A stretch of 64,000 nt of DNA, from positions 62,001-126,000 of the forward strand of contig CALCNX010000032.1 in assembly GCA_937899715.1 (NCBI GenBank). The letters are read 5' to 3'. This document shows, piece by piece, positions 36,051-45,318 of the stretch. Origin of the DNA: an uncultured bacterium. GTDB lineage: Bacteria; Bacteroidota; Ignavibacteria; Kapaibacteriales; UBA4661. How positions within the stretch are numbered: position 1 is the stretch's first letter; each line of letters opens with the position of its first letter. The translations under genes were made by a program, and so were the position numbers. Under the pieces are notes generated by a model. The model was not told the origin of the DNA. It was given only the letters and a program-made list of their open reading frames with translations, and made no database searches.

Positions 36051-36119
36051 ATCAAAATATTTTGAATCGTTGAAGAGGAAGTGTAGATTGTTTCGTGGTG
36101 ATTGTCCCAACTTTTTGCA

Positions 36120-36746
36120 ATGGATATGGTCAAATCTCATTCTCATTCAAGCCAGAATAGTGTATCCGTACTACCTCCAGAGGCAATGGCAGATATTCAG
36201 CTACCATTTTTCCAGACTCTTTCGCCCGCAAGTAGAGAAGCGTTTTTGGGTGCGGTGCAGAGGGTACGTTTCCCGCGCAATCACTTTATTTTCCAACCGG
36301 AGCAGATTGCTCGCTATGCGTATTTTGTGTTAAAAGGTGCAATTCGCCAATTTACACTCTCCGACGGCAAAGAAGTGGTAACGCGCCTCGTCATTGAGGG
36401 TGGGTTCTCGACGGCGTTTTACAGTTTTATTTCGCAAAAGCCGTGCTTTGAATACTGCCAAACGCTCGAAGAAGTAGAAGCAATTTCCCTCAGTCGCCAA
36501 GAAATGGAGCGGCTCTGCACCGAACATATTGACATCGCCAATCTGGAACGTAAAATTACGGAACAATATCTTATCCAAGAACAAGAACGTACCTTGTCGT
36601 TGCAATTTTTATCCGCTCAAGAGCGCTACGAACAGCTTTTCAAGCAGGATGCCTCTATTCTGCTACGCTTTCCGCTTGGTACGATTGCTTCGTATTTGGG
36701 CATGAGCCAAGAGACTCTGAGTCGGCTTCGGGCAAAAAACATTTGA
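36120..36746 (+). CDS. Crp/Fnr-family transcriptional regulator
   Basis: Protein of about 208 residues. It has an N-terminal cyclic-nucleotide-binding-type beta-roll (about 25-135, including FVLKGAIRQFTLSDGKEVVTRL), a dimerisation helix, and a C-terminal winged helix (LGTIASYLGMSQETLSRLRAKNI) that ends straight after the recognition helix, as in many Bacteroidota Crp proteins. The cNMP phosphate-binding Arg motif is not conserved, so it may respond to a different signal. No FNR-type cysteine cluster. Start could also be ATG 36126 or 36186. Divergent from the decarboxylase gene. Confidence 0.88.
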   Translation: MDMVKSHSHSSQNSVSVLPPEAMADIQLPFFQTLSPASREAFLGAVQRVRFPRNHFIFQPEQIARYAYFVLKGAIRQFTLSDGKEVVTRLVIEGGFSTAFYSFISQKPCFEYCQTLEEVEAISLSRQEMERLCTEHIDIANLERKITEQYLIQEQERTLSLQFLSAQERYEQLFKQDASILLRFPLGTIASYLGMSQETLSRLRAKNI

Positions 36747-36839
36747 AGAATAACATTTGATGTAGGTCAAAAAGTATGTGACAGGATTTGTGGAAGTTAG
36801 TGCAATTCAATATTGTACAACTTCTCGCCAAATAACATT

Positions 36840-37304
36840 ATGAACAGTTCCACAACTGCCCCACAAACAGCGTCAAATGGGCTGATGACGCACTCTTTCC
36901 ATAAGTTTTGGCTCAAAATTACTGCCTTTGTTGTCGGCTCCTTCGGACCCATTTTCTTTTTGGGAACGATGCTCACCACCTCAGAACCAGCGCGACTTAC
37001 GTTGGATTTACTCAGTTTTCCTCTTGACGGTGTACAAAATTACGAAGCACCCACCACCCGCTTCCTGTCTGCTTTGACGGGTGGTTTCCTCATGGGTTGG
37101 GGCGTGATGATTTGGTGTTTGTCGGTGTGGGTCTATGATAAAGCGCCGGAAGAAGTGCGCAAAACCGTGCTTATCGGTACGCTGGCGTGGTTTGTGTTGG
37201 ATAGTGCAGGTTCTATTGCATCGGGTAATGCCTCCAATGCGCTTTTCAACGTTCTGGTGTTGCTGCTTGCCGTTGGTCCGTTGTGGAAATCGGCAAACAA
37301 GTGA
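36840..37304 (+). CDS. Hypothetical four-helix membrane protein
   Basis: Protein of 154 residues from ATG 36840. Four hydrophobic helices (about 22-42, 73-95, 105-122, 128-147) and a polar N-terminus. No motif was recognised; small membrane proteins of this type are often placed in the DUF4345-like group, but I cannot confirm that. It follows the Crp/Fnr gene on the same strand after 93 bp. Confidence 0.65.
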   Translation: MNSSTTAPQTASNGLMTHSFHKFWLKITAFVVGSFGPIFFLGTMLTTSEPARLTLDLLSFPLDGVQNYEAPTTRFLSALTGGFLMGWGVMIWCLSVWVYDKAPEEVRKTVLIGTLAWFVLDSAGSIASGNASNALFNVLVLLLAVGPLWKSANK

Positions 37305-37407
37305 GCAACCAGTCTCACTAATTGAGTTGTAGTCCATCTCGAAGGTGTGCTACAACGGCAGTTTCAATAACTATGGTTTCACCGTGATGAACGTGGTTAT
37401 GTTGCCT

Positions 37408-38694
37408 TTACGCTGCTTCATATGAACGATTCGCCACGCGTTTCCGATGTAATTTCCACATTGATGCGGTAACGAGCATCACATGGGCAGCCGAAATGAC
37501 ATAGGATAGTGTAATGAAAAACTCCAGATAGTTGATACTTTTCTGAAAGAAATTTTTGTAAAACAGCACTGCAATGCTCCCCGAATATGCGTAGTAATCG
37601 GCATAGGTGATGAGGAAACCTACCGTTCCCGGCTGCTTGAACGCAGCAATCATGCGTTCAAAATACAAGCTGTTGCACATTGCGTATGCCATATACACAC
37701 CTAAGCCCAGTGTGGTAAGCCATACAACGGGCGAAAAAATTTGCTGTTGGAACAGAAGGGTACTCACACCAATAAGCAGCCCGCCCAAGAGCATCAGCAC
37801 TTGAATAAGCGTAAATGCCGTATCGTTGTTCTGTACCCAACGCATTGCAGCCATCATGAGTAGCACGGCAATAGCAATCGGTGTTTCGGTTTGCGTGAAA
37901 ATAGTGGAGTTATTACCGTAACCAAGCAGTTTCCATATCTCCGGGGTGAAATTATCTCTAAACTCTCGAAAGGTTGTGAGAAGTATATATGAGAGAATAA
38001 AAATAGCCATACTGAGGGCAAATTCTCGCAGAAAGGCTTTCCTGTCTGTTTTTTGCATTGATTTTCGTTCGGTTCGGTGCGCTTTGTCGTCGCTCGTGGG
38101 CGGTGGAATCTGTCCCATCAGCCATGAACAAATGCCGAAAGGAACAATCATTATCGCCCCGGCAACAAACGGCATCCAGAATTGCGTCACGGCAAGATCG
38201 GTCATCACCCATTTGCCAATGCTTTTCGCAAAACCCGACCCCAAAATAAACGATGCCGTTAGCACCGCAACTAATAAATCGGTTGCTTTGCGTCCTTCTA
38301 AAAACCCCAGAATCGTACCATAGACCATGCCGAGCGGGAGGCTTGCCAGAAAGATAAACACGAGATTATAGGGTGCAGGAGTAAGCGCGAAAAAGAAATA
38401 TGCACTCCACGAACAACCTATCATCACCAGCAAATTTCGTGAACGATGCTGGGGCAACATTTCCGATACAAACTTGATTCCCAGCCCCTTGGAAACAGCA
38501 AAGCCCAAAACCTGTGCCGTAATAATGAGAATTTTGAACTGTACCCCAAAAAACACCAAGTCATCATACGTCGCAGCAGTGTACGCCCGCCGAAAGGGGT
38601 AAAAGCACATATAGGTAAAAAATGCCGTTACCGAAGCAAAGACCGTGAAAGCGGCAGGGCTACGAGCAAGAAGGTCGTTGAGTTTGATGAGCAT
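37408..38694 (-). CDS. DUF5690 MFS-like membrane protein
   Basis: Protein of about 428 residues from ATG 38694 (MLIKLNDLLARSPAAF); an in-frame ATG at 38736 is the alternative. Twelve predicted helices. The N-terminal FFTYMCFYPFRRAYTAATYD and the central LGMVYGTILGFLEGRKATDLL are typical of the Bacteroidota DUF5690 family, which is distantly related to MFS carriers. No substrate is known. It sits convergent to the four-helix membrane protein gene. Confidence 0.85.
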   Translation of the reverse strand: MLIKLNDLLARSPAAFTVFASVTAFFTYMCFYPFRRAYTAATYDDLVFFGVQFKILIITAQVLGFAVSKGLGIKFVSEMLPQHRSRNLLVMIGCSWSAYFFFALTPAPYNLVFIFLASLPLGMVYGTILGFLEGRKATDLLVAVLTASFILGSGFAKSIGKWVMTDLAVTQFWMPFVAGAIMIVPFGICSWLMGQIPPPTSDDKAHRTERKSMQKTDRKAFLREFALSMAIFILSYILLTTFREFRDNFTPEIWKLLGYGNNSTIFTQTETPIAIAVLLMMAAMRWVQNNDTAFTLIQVLMLLGGLLIGVSTLLFQQQIFSPVVWLTTLGLGVYMAYAMCNSLYFERMIAAFKQPGTVGFLITYADYYAYSGSIAVLFYKNFFQKSINYLEFFITLSYVISAAHVMLVTASMWKLHRKRVANRSYEAA

Positions 38695-38858
38695 GGAAGA
38701 GGTAGCTGGGCAATGAAAGAGGCTGGGTTTTATCATGAAAATGCGCTCAAAAACAGCGTCTTTCTAGTGGTTTGAGTACGATTCTCGCAACAATATACTG
38801 AAGCGATGGGATTCCCACAAATGGCTTAGTACAGAGGTGTGAAAGTCGCTATCAATCT

Positions 38859-39581
38859 TTAATCTGCTGCAATCTCACACAAAATATCGCATAGTTCTAC
38901 GGGCTTGCTGAAAAAGGGGGAATGACTTGTCGCCATCGTAAACACTTTCTTACACGGCGTTTCCGTGTACATGATGCGTTGAATAAAGGGAGTTACAGCT
39001 TTGTCCTCGGTACACTCAATGTAATAACGTGGCACACACCCATAGCGCTCTTCTGTTAGTTGCAATGGCGTAACACCGGAAACAATTGGCTCATTACTCA
39101 AGAGCAATTTTGCTAAATCCGTGATGTAATCCTCGCAATCGTGGTAGAGTCCTTCTTTATAGATTTCAGGTTTTAGCGTTGTGCTATTTGTGTCTTGGTG
39201 TAATTCTACAAAAGGTTTCAGTACCCCACCTGTATCTTGCAACGAATACTCGCGCTGGGTTTTACCGTTTGGAATGAGATACGCCGCAAGGTAAACGAGT
39301 TTGTCAATTTTGTCCGGGCGATACTCTGCTGCTTGCGAAATCACGATGCCGTTTTTGCTATGTCCCACTAGAATAACGTTCTCTTCGATGCTATCAATAA
39401 CCGAACAGAGTTTTTGAACAGATGTATCCAGTGTAACAGTTTCAATCGGCGTTTTATCTCTGCCCATACCGAGCAAGTCAAGCGCAATGACCTTGTGCTC
39501 ACGTTGCTCAAGTATCGGTATCACTTTATGCCAATTCCAAGCACTGTGCCATGAACCGTGAATCAAGATGAATGTTTTCAT
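38859..39581 (-). CDS. Alpha/beta hydrolase, plant-esterase-like
   Basis: Protein of 240 residues with an alpha/beta-hydrolase fold: oxyanion region FILIHGSWHSAWNW, nucleophile S75 in GHSKNG (the usual final Gly pair GG reads NG), an acid in ECTEDKAV, and catalytic H220 in ATSHSPFF. The overall pattern (HGSWHSAWNWHKVIPILEQ, ALDLLGMGRDKTP) is that of the methylesterase/hydroxynitrile-lyase group best known from plants and also common in soil bacteria. Probably a carboxylesterase for a small substrate. Ends 54 bp beyond the Ada gene on the same strand. Confidence 0.87.
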   Translation of the reverse strand: MKTFILIHGSWHSAWNWHKVIPILEQREHKVIALDLLGMGRDKTPIETVTLDTSVQKLCSVIDSIEENVILVGHSKNGIVISQAAEYRPDKIDKLVYLAAYLIPNGKTQREYSLQDTGGVLKPFVELHQDTNSTTLKPEIYKEGLYHDCEDYITDLAKLLLSNEPIVSGVTPLQLTEERYGCVPRYYIECTEDKAVTPFIQRIMYTETPCKKVFTMATSHSPFFSKPVELCDILCEIAAD

Positions 39582-39635
39582 AGTTGTTTTGTAAAAAAGT
39601 TAGTAAATCTACTTGCAGTATAAGCGAATGACGCT

Positions 39636-40799
39636 TTACTTATGGCGCACTTCAGCTTCCAAAATCTGCCGTTTTCGCTCCACACCCCATCGGTAGCCGC
39701 TAATGTCGCCGCCCTGTCGCACAACGCGGTGGCACGGCGTAACAAGCGCAATCGGATTCGATGCACACGCCGAGGCAACAGCACGTTGGGCTTTCGGGTC
39801 TCCGAGCGCTTCTGCTATTTCGGAGTAACTGCGCGTCTCGCCGCACGGAATGGCGCGGAGAAGCGACCAGACGTTGGCTTGGAACGCCGTCATTCTCACG
39901 TCGTAGGGAAGTTTCAAAAGCGTGTCAAATCTTGCGGGACTCATCTCTTCGATATACTCCAAAATCGCATGGTACCAATCCCAAAACTGCGGTGGTTTGT
40001 GAGCATGGAACGTTGCTCCTTCCATATCCGCCATATATTCGCGTCCAATCGCGGGGTCTCCGGCTAATTCCACCGCGCACAGTCCTTTATCTGTTCCTGC
40101 CACAAGCACATAACCAAGCCGACATTCTGCTACTTCCACGTACATTATTGCACCTTTGCCATTGCGTTTGTAGGAAGCAGGAGTCATGCCGAGCATTGCG
40201 TCCGTTTTTTCGTAGAGACGTGAACTGGAGCCGTATCCGGCTTCGTGCATTGCTTCAGCTACGGTAGCACTTGATTTGACGAGGCGTTTGAAGTGCGCCA
40301 TACGGAAGGCATCGGCATACTCTTTCGGTGAAATGCCGAGCGCGGCGGAAAATGTACGCTGCACGTGCTCGGCGCTCAAAGAAAATTTGTTTGCCAATAC
40401 GTCTAAACTCAATGATTCATCAGGGTTTTCGGTAATAGACGTAGCGATAAACGAGCAGATTTTTTGCACAAGGTCGGTCGCTGGGTCGGGGAACGGTAGT
40501 TGGTCGGGTCGGCAACGCTTGCACGCCCGAAATCCCTCTTGCTGAGCAGTTTCTGGAGATTCATAGAAAGCAACATTCTCCCTGAGCGGCTGACGTGAAG
40601 CGCACGAAGGGCGACAATAAATTCCGGTTGTTTTCACGGCAAACCAGAATATACCGTCGTAGCGGCGGTCTTTGGCAGCGACAGCGCTCCAGAGAATATC
40701 CTCCGAAGGTTTGTCTTCGACAGCACCTTCTCGTCTCATTGTTATTTTTTCGCGGACAGAAACCGTGATTTCTCGTTCGATGGTGATTGTGCCAGCCAT
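39636..40799 (-). CDS. ada: Bifunctional Ada DNA methyl-transferase and transcriptional activator
   Basis: Protein of 387 residues that repairs alkylated DNA and activates the adaptive response. The N-terminal zinc domain takes methyl groups from phosphotriesters (C62 in TGIYCRPSCAS, with C66, C93 and C96). An AraC-type helix-turn-helix (about 110-205) and the C-terminal O6-methylguanine methyltransferase domain, with acceptor C356 in PCHRVVRQGG, follow. The first 20 residues exceed E. coli Ada, but ATG 40799 has GGAG seven bases upstream while ATG 40739 has no Shine-Dalgarno, so the long start is kept. AlkA or AlkB are not adjacent. Confidence 0.95.
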   Translation of the reverse strand: MAGTITIEREITVSVREKITMRREGAVEDKPSEDILWSAVAAKDRRYDGIFWFAVKTTGIYCRPSCASRQPLRENVAFYESPETAQQEGFRACKRCRPDQLPFPDPATDLVQKICSFIATSITENPDESLSLDVLANKFSLSAEHVQRTFSAALGISPKEYADAFRMAHFKRLVKSSATVAEAMHEAGYGSSSRLYEKTDAMLGMTPASYKRNGKGAIMYVEVAECRLGYVLVAGTDKGLCAVELAGDPAIGREYMADMEGATFHAHKPPQFWDWYHAILEYIEEMSPARFDTLLKLPYDVRMTAFQANVWSLLRAIPCGETRSYSEIAEALGDPKAQRAVASACASNPIALVTPCHRVVRQGGDISGYRWGVERKRQILEAEVRHK

Positions 40800-40957
40800 A
40801 ACTCATCTCCAAACCATGATAGAAGCAAGATTGTGAGACAAAAATACGATTTTGCGCTGCGAGAATCTATCCGCTTCTTGCGGTGTAATTTTTTTTGCAT
40901 ATTTTGCACAACTCAAGTCTCTTTCAATTCATCTTGTTTAACAATTCAATTACCTCA

Positions 40958-42109
40958 GTGCCACAACTACGTTTCTTACCTCTTGTGTGCGCCTTCTTGC
41001 TGGGATTCTTCTCACCTTCTCTTCGCGCTCAAACGAGTGTGTACGGACGCGTAGTAAACCAAGGCGAACTTTCTCCTATCATTGGTGCACGAATATTTCT
41101 TGCCGGGACGGTGATTGGTGATATTACCTCCAATAGTGGTACGTTCCAGTTGAAGAATATCCAACCCGGAACATATCAATTGGTTGTTTCTTCCTTAGGC
41201 TACCGCCTCTATAAGCAAAACATTGTGATAGCCGCATCACCACACAAAGACTTGCTTATTATCTCTCTCGAAGCACAACCAATAAAAACTGGAGAAGTCG
41301 AGGTAACTGCCCACCGCTTGCTGAATTACCGCGCAAAAGTGCAAGAATTTATACGTCTTATTCTCGGCAGCTCTCCAAACGGGCAGGAAGCAAAACTGCT
41401 TAACCCCGATGCCCTTGATGTGAATTTTGTTGCTGCCGACAATGGCTCGGCGTGTTACAACATTTCGGCTCGTGAACCCTTAGTGATTCTAAATAGAAGA
41501 CTTGGTTACAAAACAACATTTTTTCTTGAAAAAGGCGGACTGGCAGGCGAAAAGTCATGGTTTCAAGGTCCGGTCTATTTTGAAGAACTTCCGACAAAAG
41601 ATTCAGCTCAATCTCTGCAATGGCAAGTCAACCGCTTGAAGACTTCGCGCGGTTCAATCAAGCACTTCCTTTATACACTTATTCACGCACCTTTGAACGG
41701 GCAAAAATCTGATTATCAGGGCTTTAAGGTGCGACGTATTAATGATGAAAATATGTATTTGAAAGATTGGATTAGCGTTGGCTCGGTATTAATGCTAGAT
41801 AGCATTCCAGTTCTGAAAGATTCAATAGGTATAGGGTACAAAATATTTTTTCCCTACTGTTTTGAGGTTTCGTATAGCAAGATATTGCCCGAAAGTTCAT
41901 ATGTGAATTTTTTCAGACAGACAGCGTTTGACGATAGCGTTATAAAGCAAGGATTTGGGCAGTACCGCTCTTTAGCAACAATGCAAAAAGTATTTGTTCG
42001 CGTTGATGAAAAAGGCTTTCTCTACTCACCGGACGAGCTTGTGCTCTATGGTTATTGGGCTTGGCAACGTTTAGCCGATGAAGTTCCTCTACCGTACTAT
42101 GCCCAGTAG
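40958..42109 (+). CDS. Carboxypeptidase-regulatory-like-domain outer-surface protein
   Basis: Protein of about 383 residues from GTG 40958, which gives a signal peptide ending SLRAQ; a TTG at 40895 would place a non-signal extension in front. Residues about 28-110 form a carboxypeptidase D regulatory-like domain (VYGRVVNQGELSPIIGARI, GTFQLKNIQPGTYQLVVSSLGY), the module found at the N-terminus of SusC proteins, here without a barrel. The remainder resembles Bacteroidota envelope proteins of unknown function. It ends only 7 bp from the convergent phospholipase-like gene. Confidence 0.78.
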   Translation: MPQLRFLPLVCAFLLGFFSPSLRAQTSVYGRVVNQGELSPIIGARIFLAGTVIGDITSNSGTFQLKNIQPGTYQLVVSSLGYRLYKQNIVIAASPHKDLLIISLEAQPIKTGEVEVTAHRLLNYRAKVQEFIRLILGSSPNGQEAKLLNPDALDVNFVAADNGSACYNISAREPLVILNRRLGYKTTFFLEKGGLAGEKSWFQGPVYFEELPTKDSAQSLQWQVNRLKTSRGSIKHFLYTLIHAPLNGQKSDYQGFKVRRINDENMYLKDWISVGSVLMLDSIPVLKDSIGIGYKIFFPYCFEVSYSKILPESSYVNFFRQTAFDDSVIKQGFGQYRSLATMQKVFVRVDEKGFLYSPDELVLYGYWAWQRLADEVPLPYYAQ

Positions 42110-42116
42110 CATACTT

Positions 42117-43070
42117 TTATAGCAAAGCAAAATGTGACATCGCCTCCGCCGGAACACCCTGCAAACCAACTTCCAGCGATTTCCCTTCTTCCAAAAGTGG
42201 CGTACCACAGAGAAGTGTTTGCTCCACTATCCCCCATACCCGTACCGATTCTTGCACGGCAGCATCAAAAAGTTCCTGCAAGGTTGTGAAATGTTCTTCG
42301 CCGGAGACGGGGTGCCGATAGTGCAGTGGAGCATGAATATTTCCCACAGCCCAAGGACTTTTCGCGGAGTAGCGCAGACCTAGGTAGGAGCGCAGTTCGG
42401 GAGGAACAACAATGTTCATCAACTGTGCGAGGTGTGATTCGCTTCCATCCACAACAGCATTAAGAAAACTATTGGTCATTATTGGGCGCAAGCGTGCAAG
42501 CGCCGCATAGCCGCGCCAATAATCAGCAGACCGAATTTCCCAACCTGCCTTGCGTTGCTCGTGCGCAAGAAGATTGAGAATAGCCATTACATCATGCTTT
42601 TGGCTGGTTATATCGGCGTAAAGCGAGACTGAATCAACTCGTATATTTCGTTCACGGCAGAAAGCAATATCTATTGCGGATTCCAAGGCACGGTGGTTTT
42701 TCCATACTTCGTAGTGCATATTAGGCATATAAGGATTGCCCGAAGCATAGTAAATATAGGGATGAAACACAATATCGGCGCAAATATGCGTTACCGCACC
42801 CAGTAAGAATGCCTGCAAAGAGTCTCTTCCGTCAGCCGTTAATGTTCTGTCCGATGTCAAATTTCTCACTATCGTAAACGTGTCCTCGCCTTCGGAGCCG
42901 TGCAAGTGATTTGCCAATGCAGTACAGTGAGGACTATTCCCCAGACTCCTGTAATAGAGCACATCGTGGACAATCGCTCCTAGACGAAGTAGCGCCGGAT
43001 TGTCCGTGTGGGCGGAAACCCGCTTCCCCACTTCTTCGGCAATAAGCCAATGTGTCATTTCTTTTGGCAT
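42117..43070 (-). CDS. Zinc-dependent phospholipase C-like protein
   Basis: Protein of 317 residues. It shows the His/Asp pattern of the zinc-dependent phospholipase C / S1-P1 nuclease-like fold: an N-terminal MTHWLIAEEV, GAIVHDVLYY, and GAVTHICADIVFHPYIYY, followed by HRALESAIDIAF. There is no signal peptide, unlike secreted phospholipases, so it probably acts in the cytoplasm and the substrate is unknown. Two adjacent ATG codons (43073 and 43070) are possible; a GGGGG stretch lies just upstream. Confidence 0.82.
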   Translation of the reverse strand: MPKEMTHWLIAEEVGKRVSAHTDNPALLRLGAIVHDVLYYRSLGNSPHCTALANHLHGSEGEDTFTIVRNLTSDRTLTADGRDSLQAFLLGAVTHICADIVFHPYIYYASGNPYMPNMHYEVWKNHRALESAIDIAFCRERNIRVDSVSLYADITSQKHDVMAILNLLAHEQRKAGWEIRSADYWRGYAALARLRPIMTNSFLNAVVDGSESHLAQLMNIVVPPELRSYLGLRYSAKSPWAVGNIHAPLHYRHPVSGEEHFTTLQELFDAAVQESVRVWGIVEQTLLCGTPLLEEGKSLEVGLQGVPAEAMSHFALL

Positions 43071-43129
43071 CATTACCCCCGCAATGCTATGTTTTTGGTG
43101 AGGAAAAACTTCTCTTCCCGCGAAATCAA

Positions 43130-45259
43130 TTACCGTGCAAGAATCATTCCCGCTCTCGCCGGAGCAAGTAACCGTGCGGATGCAGTGCCAAGTGGCAACA
43201 CAGGCGAAACCTTTTCAGCATTGGCAATGATATTCCAGTCGCCGTCCGGGAGCGTGATTTCAAGCGCTTTGTCATGATTGCCATTCAGAACGACGATAAA
43301 ATTTTTCGGCTGCCCTTTCACGGCACTGTTATTGCGAATTGTAAAAGCAATCGCGTGGTCGCTCTGGGTCTCCAAGAACTCAATATCTTGCTTTGTGGCG
43401 CTGCCAAAGGCGTTCGGAAATACGCGCCGAAGTGCAATCAAACCTTTGTAGTAATTGAGCAAATCCTTGTTCGCCAAAGCATGAGCATAGTTGATATAGT
43501 TCGTGGCATCGTCTTTATTGTAGCTGTTGCGGTCTATCATGCCGACGCGCTTTTCGAGCGGCGTGGAAGGCGCAACAACCTTGCTTCGCGCATATTCCTG
43601 TCCTGCGTGAAGCATGATGGGACCCTGCGAGGCAAAAAGAAACATTGCCGCAAGTTTGTTCAGCGCAAGCTGGCGCGGCGTGAGTTTAGCGTGTTTGTTC
43701 ACGTCCTTTATCACCGTGTTCATCGTGCAATCCCCTAGGGCAAGCCGTATGAAGTCGCCCATCGTCTCGTCGTCGTGGGATTCCAGATAATTCATGCTAT
43801 GTTCTTTTTGTAAAAAAAGTCCACCGTCTTCGCGGAGCGTACCGGTGATAAAGGCTTGTTCCGTGAGCTTTGTATTGCGTCCCTGATGTTTGCCAAAAAT
43901 AAACCCCAAGCCGTCGTTGGGATTTTGCCCCTTCACGCCGTTGCGAATTTGGTCGTTCCATGCCGCCCAACCAATATCGCTAAATTTGTCGGGACCATAT
44001 TTGTTTCCGCCCCACGGCTCAGCAACGAGAATCACATTTGGGTTGATTTTTCGTGCTTCGCGGAGGATTTCTTCGCACGTTTCTTGGTCAATCATCGTTG
44101 CAAGGTCGAAACGAAAACCGTCAATGTGATACTCGGTCATCCAATACTTGACGCTCTCAATGATAAGCCGCCGCGCCATTTTGCGCTCGGTCTTAAAGTC
44201 ATTGCCGCAATACGAAGTATTGATATATTTTCCTTCGCTGTCGGTGCGGAAATAGTAGTATTTGTCAATGTATTTAAGCGGGTTCGCGTCAAAATCCGAC
44301 ACGTGATTATAGACCACGTCCATTATCACCGCAATTTTTTCGCGGTGCAACGCCCGCACGAGGTCTTTGAGTTCCGTCACGGCTCGTGCGTCCGTGCCGC
44401 TCCACTTGCCGCTTGCCAAAGAAGCTCCACTTGCATAATACGATTCCGGTGCAAAGTAAAAACTCGTCATGTAGCCCCAGTGATTGCGCTCTTGCGGGTT
44501 GCCGTCGTTGAAGACTCGGTAGTTCGCAATGGTCGAGCTATCACGATACGGCAGTTCCAGATTTGCAAATTCATGGAGCGGGAGAAATTCCACCGCATTC
44601 ACGCCTAAATCTTTCAAATACCGCAGACCGCCTGTCTTTCCTTGCTGCGTCAGCCCTTTGTACGAGCCTTTTTCTTTCACGCCGGAGGTCTTGTGCGCCG
44701 TCATATCGCGCACGTGTGCTTCATAGACGACAAGCGTATTGTGATTAGCCGGAATGACGTACCCATCACCTTTCCAGTCGTATTTGTTGTCTGCCTTTGG
44801 GTCAAGAATCAGCGATCGCGACTCGTGGCGAAAGGTGTTTTTCGTAGCAACGGCACGAGAATACGGGTCGGCAATGAGCATTGTGGCATCAAATACTTCG
44901 CCACGCATTTGTGCGCCTTGGGGAGGAGCAACGCGGTACGCATAATACGTTCCGATGAGTTCCTGAGCGGGCTTTGCTTCGGTGTATTCCCATGTCCCAT
45001 CGGCGTTCTTCTGCATAGCAACCGCGCGTCCTTCCGAATCGTCACATTTTTTGAAGAAAACAAGCGAAACACTCCCGGCACGAGGCGCAAAAAGACGAAA
45101 CGTGGTGGAATTTTCACCAAGCAAACATCCAAGCGGCTTGTCGGAATAGAGCGCATCCAGTTCGGCAGGATTGGGTTGGGTGAAAGTGCTTTGAGGCGAA
45201 CCAAGAAAAGCACAGGCAGCAAGCACGAATGTGGCGAAGATAGAGGAAATACGCATCAT
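43130..45259 (-). CDS. pulA: Type I pullulanase, predicted lipoprotein
   Basis: GH13 debranching enzyme of about 709 residues that cleaves alpha-1,6 links in pullulan, glycogen and starch. The N-terminal CBM48-like module (LGCLLGENSTTFRLFAPRA) is followed by the pullulanase YNHV region (VVYNHVSDF), the nucleophile D385 (DGFRFDLA), the acid/base E414 (LVAEPWGGN) and the third Asp in YLESHDDET. The N-terminus MMRISSIFATFVLAACAF carries a lipobox LAAC (C16), so it is probably lipid-anchored, in the periplasm or on the surface. Works in the same pathway as glgP and possibly the SusCD locus. The start may also be 45256 or 45268. Confidence 0.94.
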   Translation of the reverse strand: MMRISSIFATFVLAACAFLGSPQSTFTQPNPAELDALYSDKPLGCLLGENSTTFRLFAPRAGSVSLVFFKKCDDSEGRAVAMQKNADGTWEYTEAKPAQELIGTYYAYRVAPPQGAQMRGEVFDATMLIADPYSRAVATKNTFRHESRSLILDPKADNKYDWKGDGYVIPANHNTLVVYEAHVRDMTAHKTSGVKEKGSYKGLTQQGKTGGLRYLKDLGVNAVEFLPLHEFANLELPYRDSSTIANYRVFNDGNPQERNHWGYMTSFYFAPESYYASGASLASGKWSGTDARAVTELKDLVRALHREKIAVIMDVVYNHVSDFDANPLKYIDKYYYFRTDSEGKYINTSYCGNDFKTERKMARRLIIESVKYWMTEYHIDGFRFDLATMIDQETCEEILREARKINPNVILVAEPWGGNKYGPDKFSDIGWAAWNDQIRNGVKGQNPNDGLGFIFGKHQGRNTKLTEQAFITGTLREDGGLFLQKEHSMNYLESHDDETMGDFIRLALGDCTMNTVIKDVNKHAKLTPRQLALNKLAAMFLFASQGPIMLHAGQEYARSKVVAPSTPLEKRVGMIDRNSYNKDDATNYINYAHALANKDLLNYYKGLIALRRVFPNAFGSATKQDIEFLETQSDHAIAFTIRNNSAVKGQPKNFIVVLNGNHDKALEITLPDGDWNIIANAEKVSPVLPLGTASARLLAPARAGMILAR

Positions 45260-45318
45260 AGAACACAAAAAAAGTTGATGAGTAAATATGAAGTTCCGAA
45301 AGTACGTTGTTATTTAAA

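Noticed and set aside
43856..44608. 250-residue open frame antisense to the pullulanase gene
   Set aside because: Sequence is a reverse shadow of catalytic regions with no protein-like motif or RBS.
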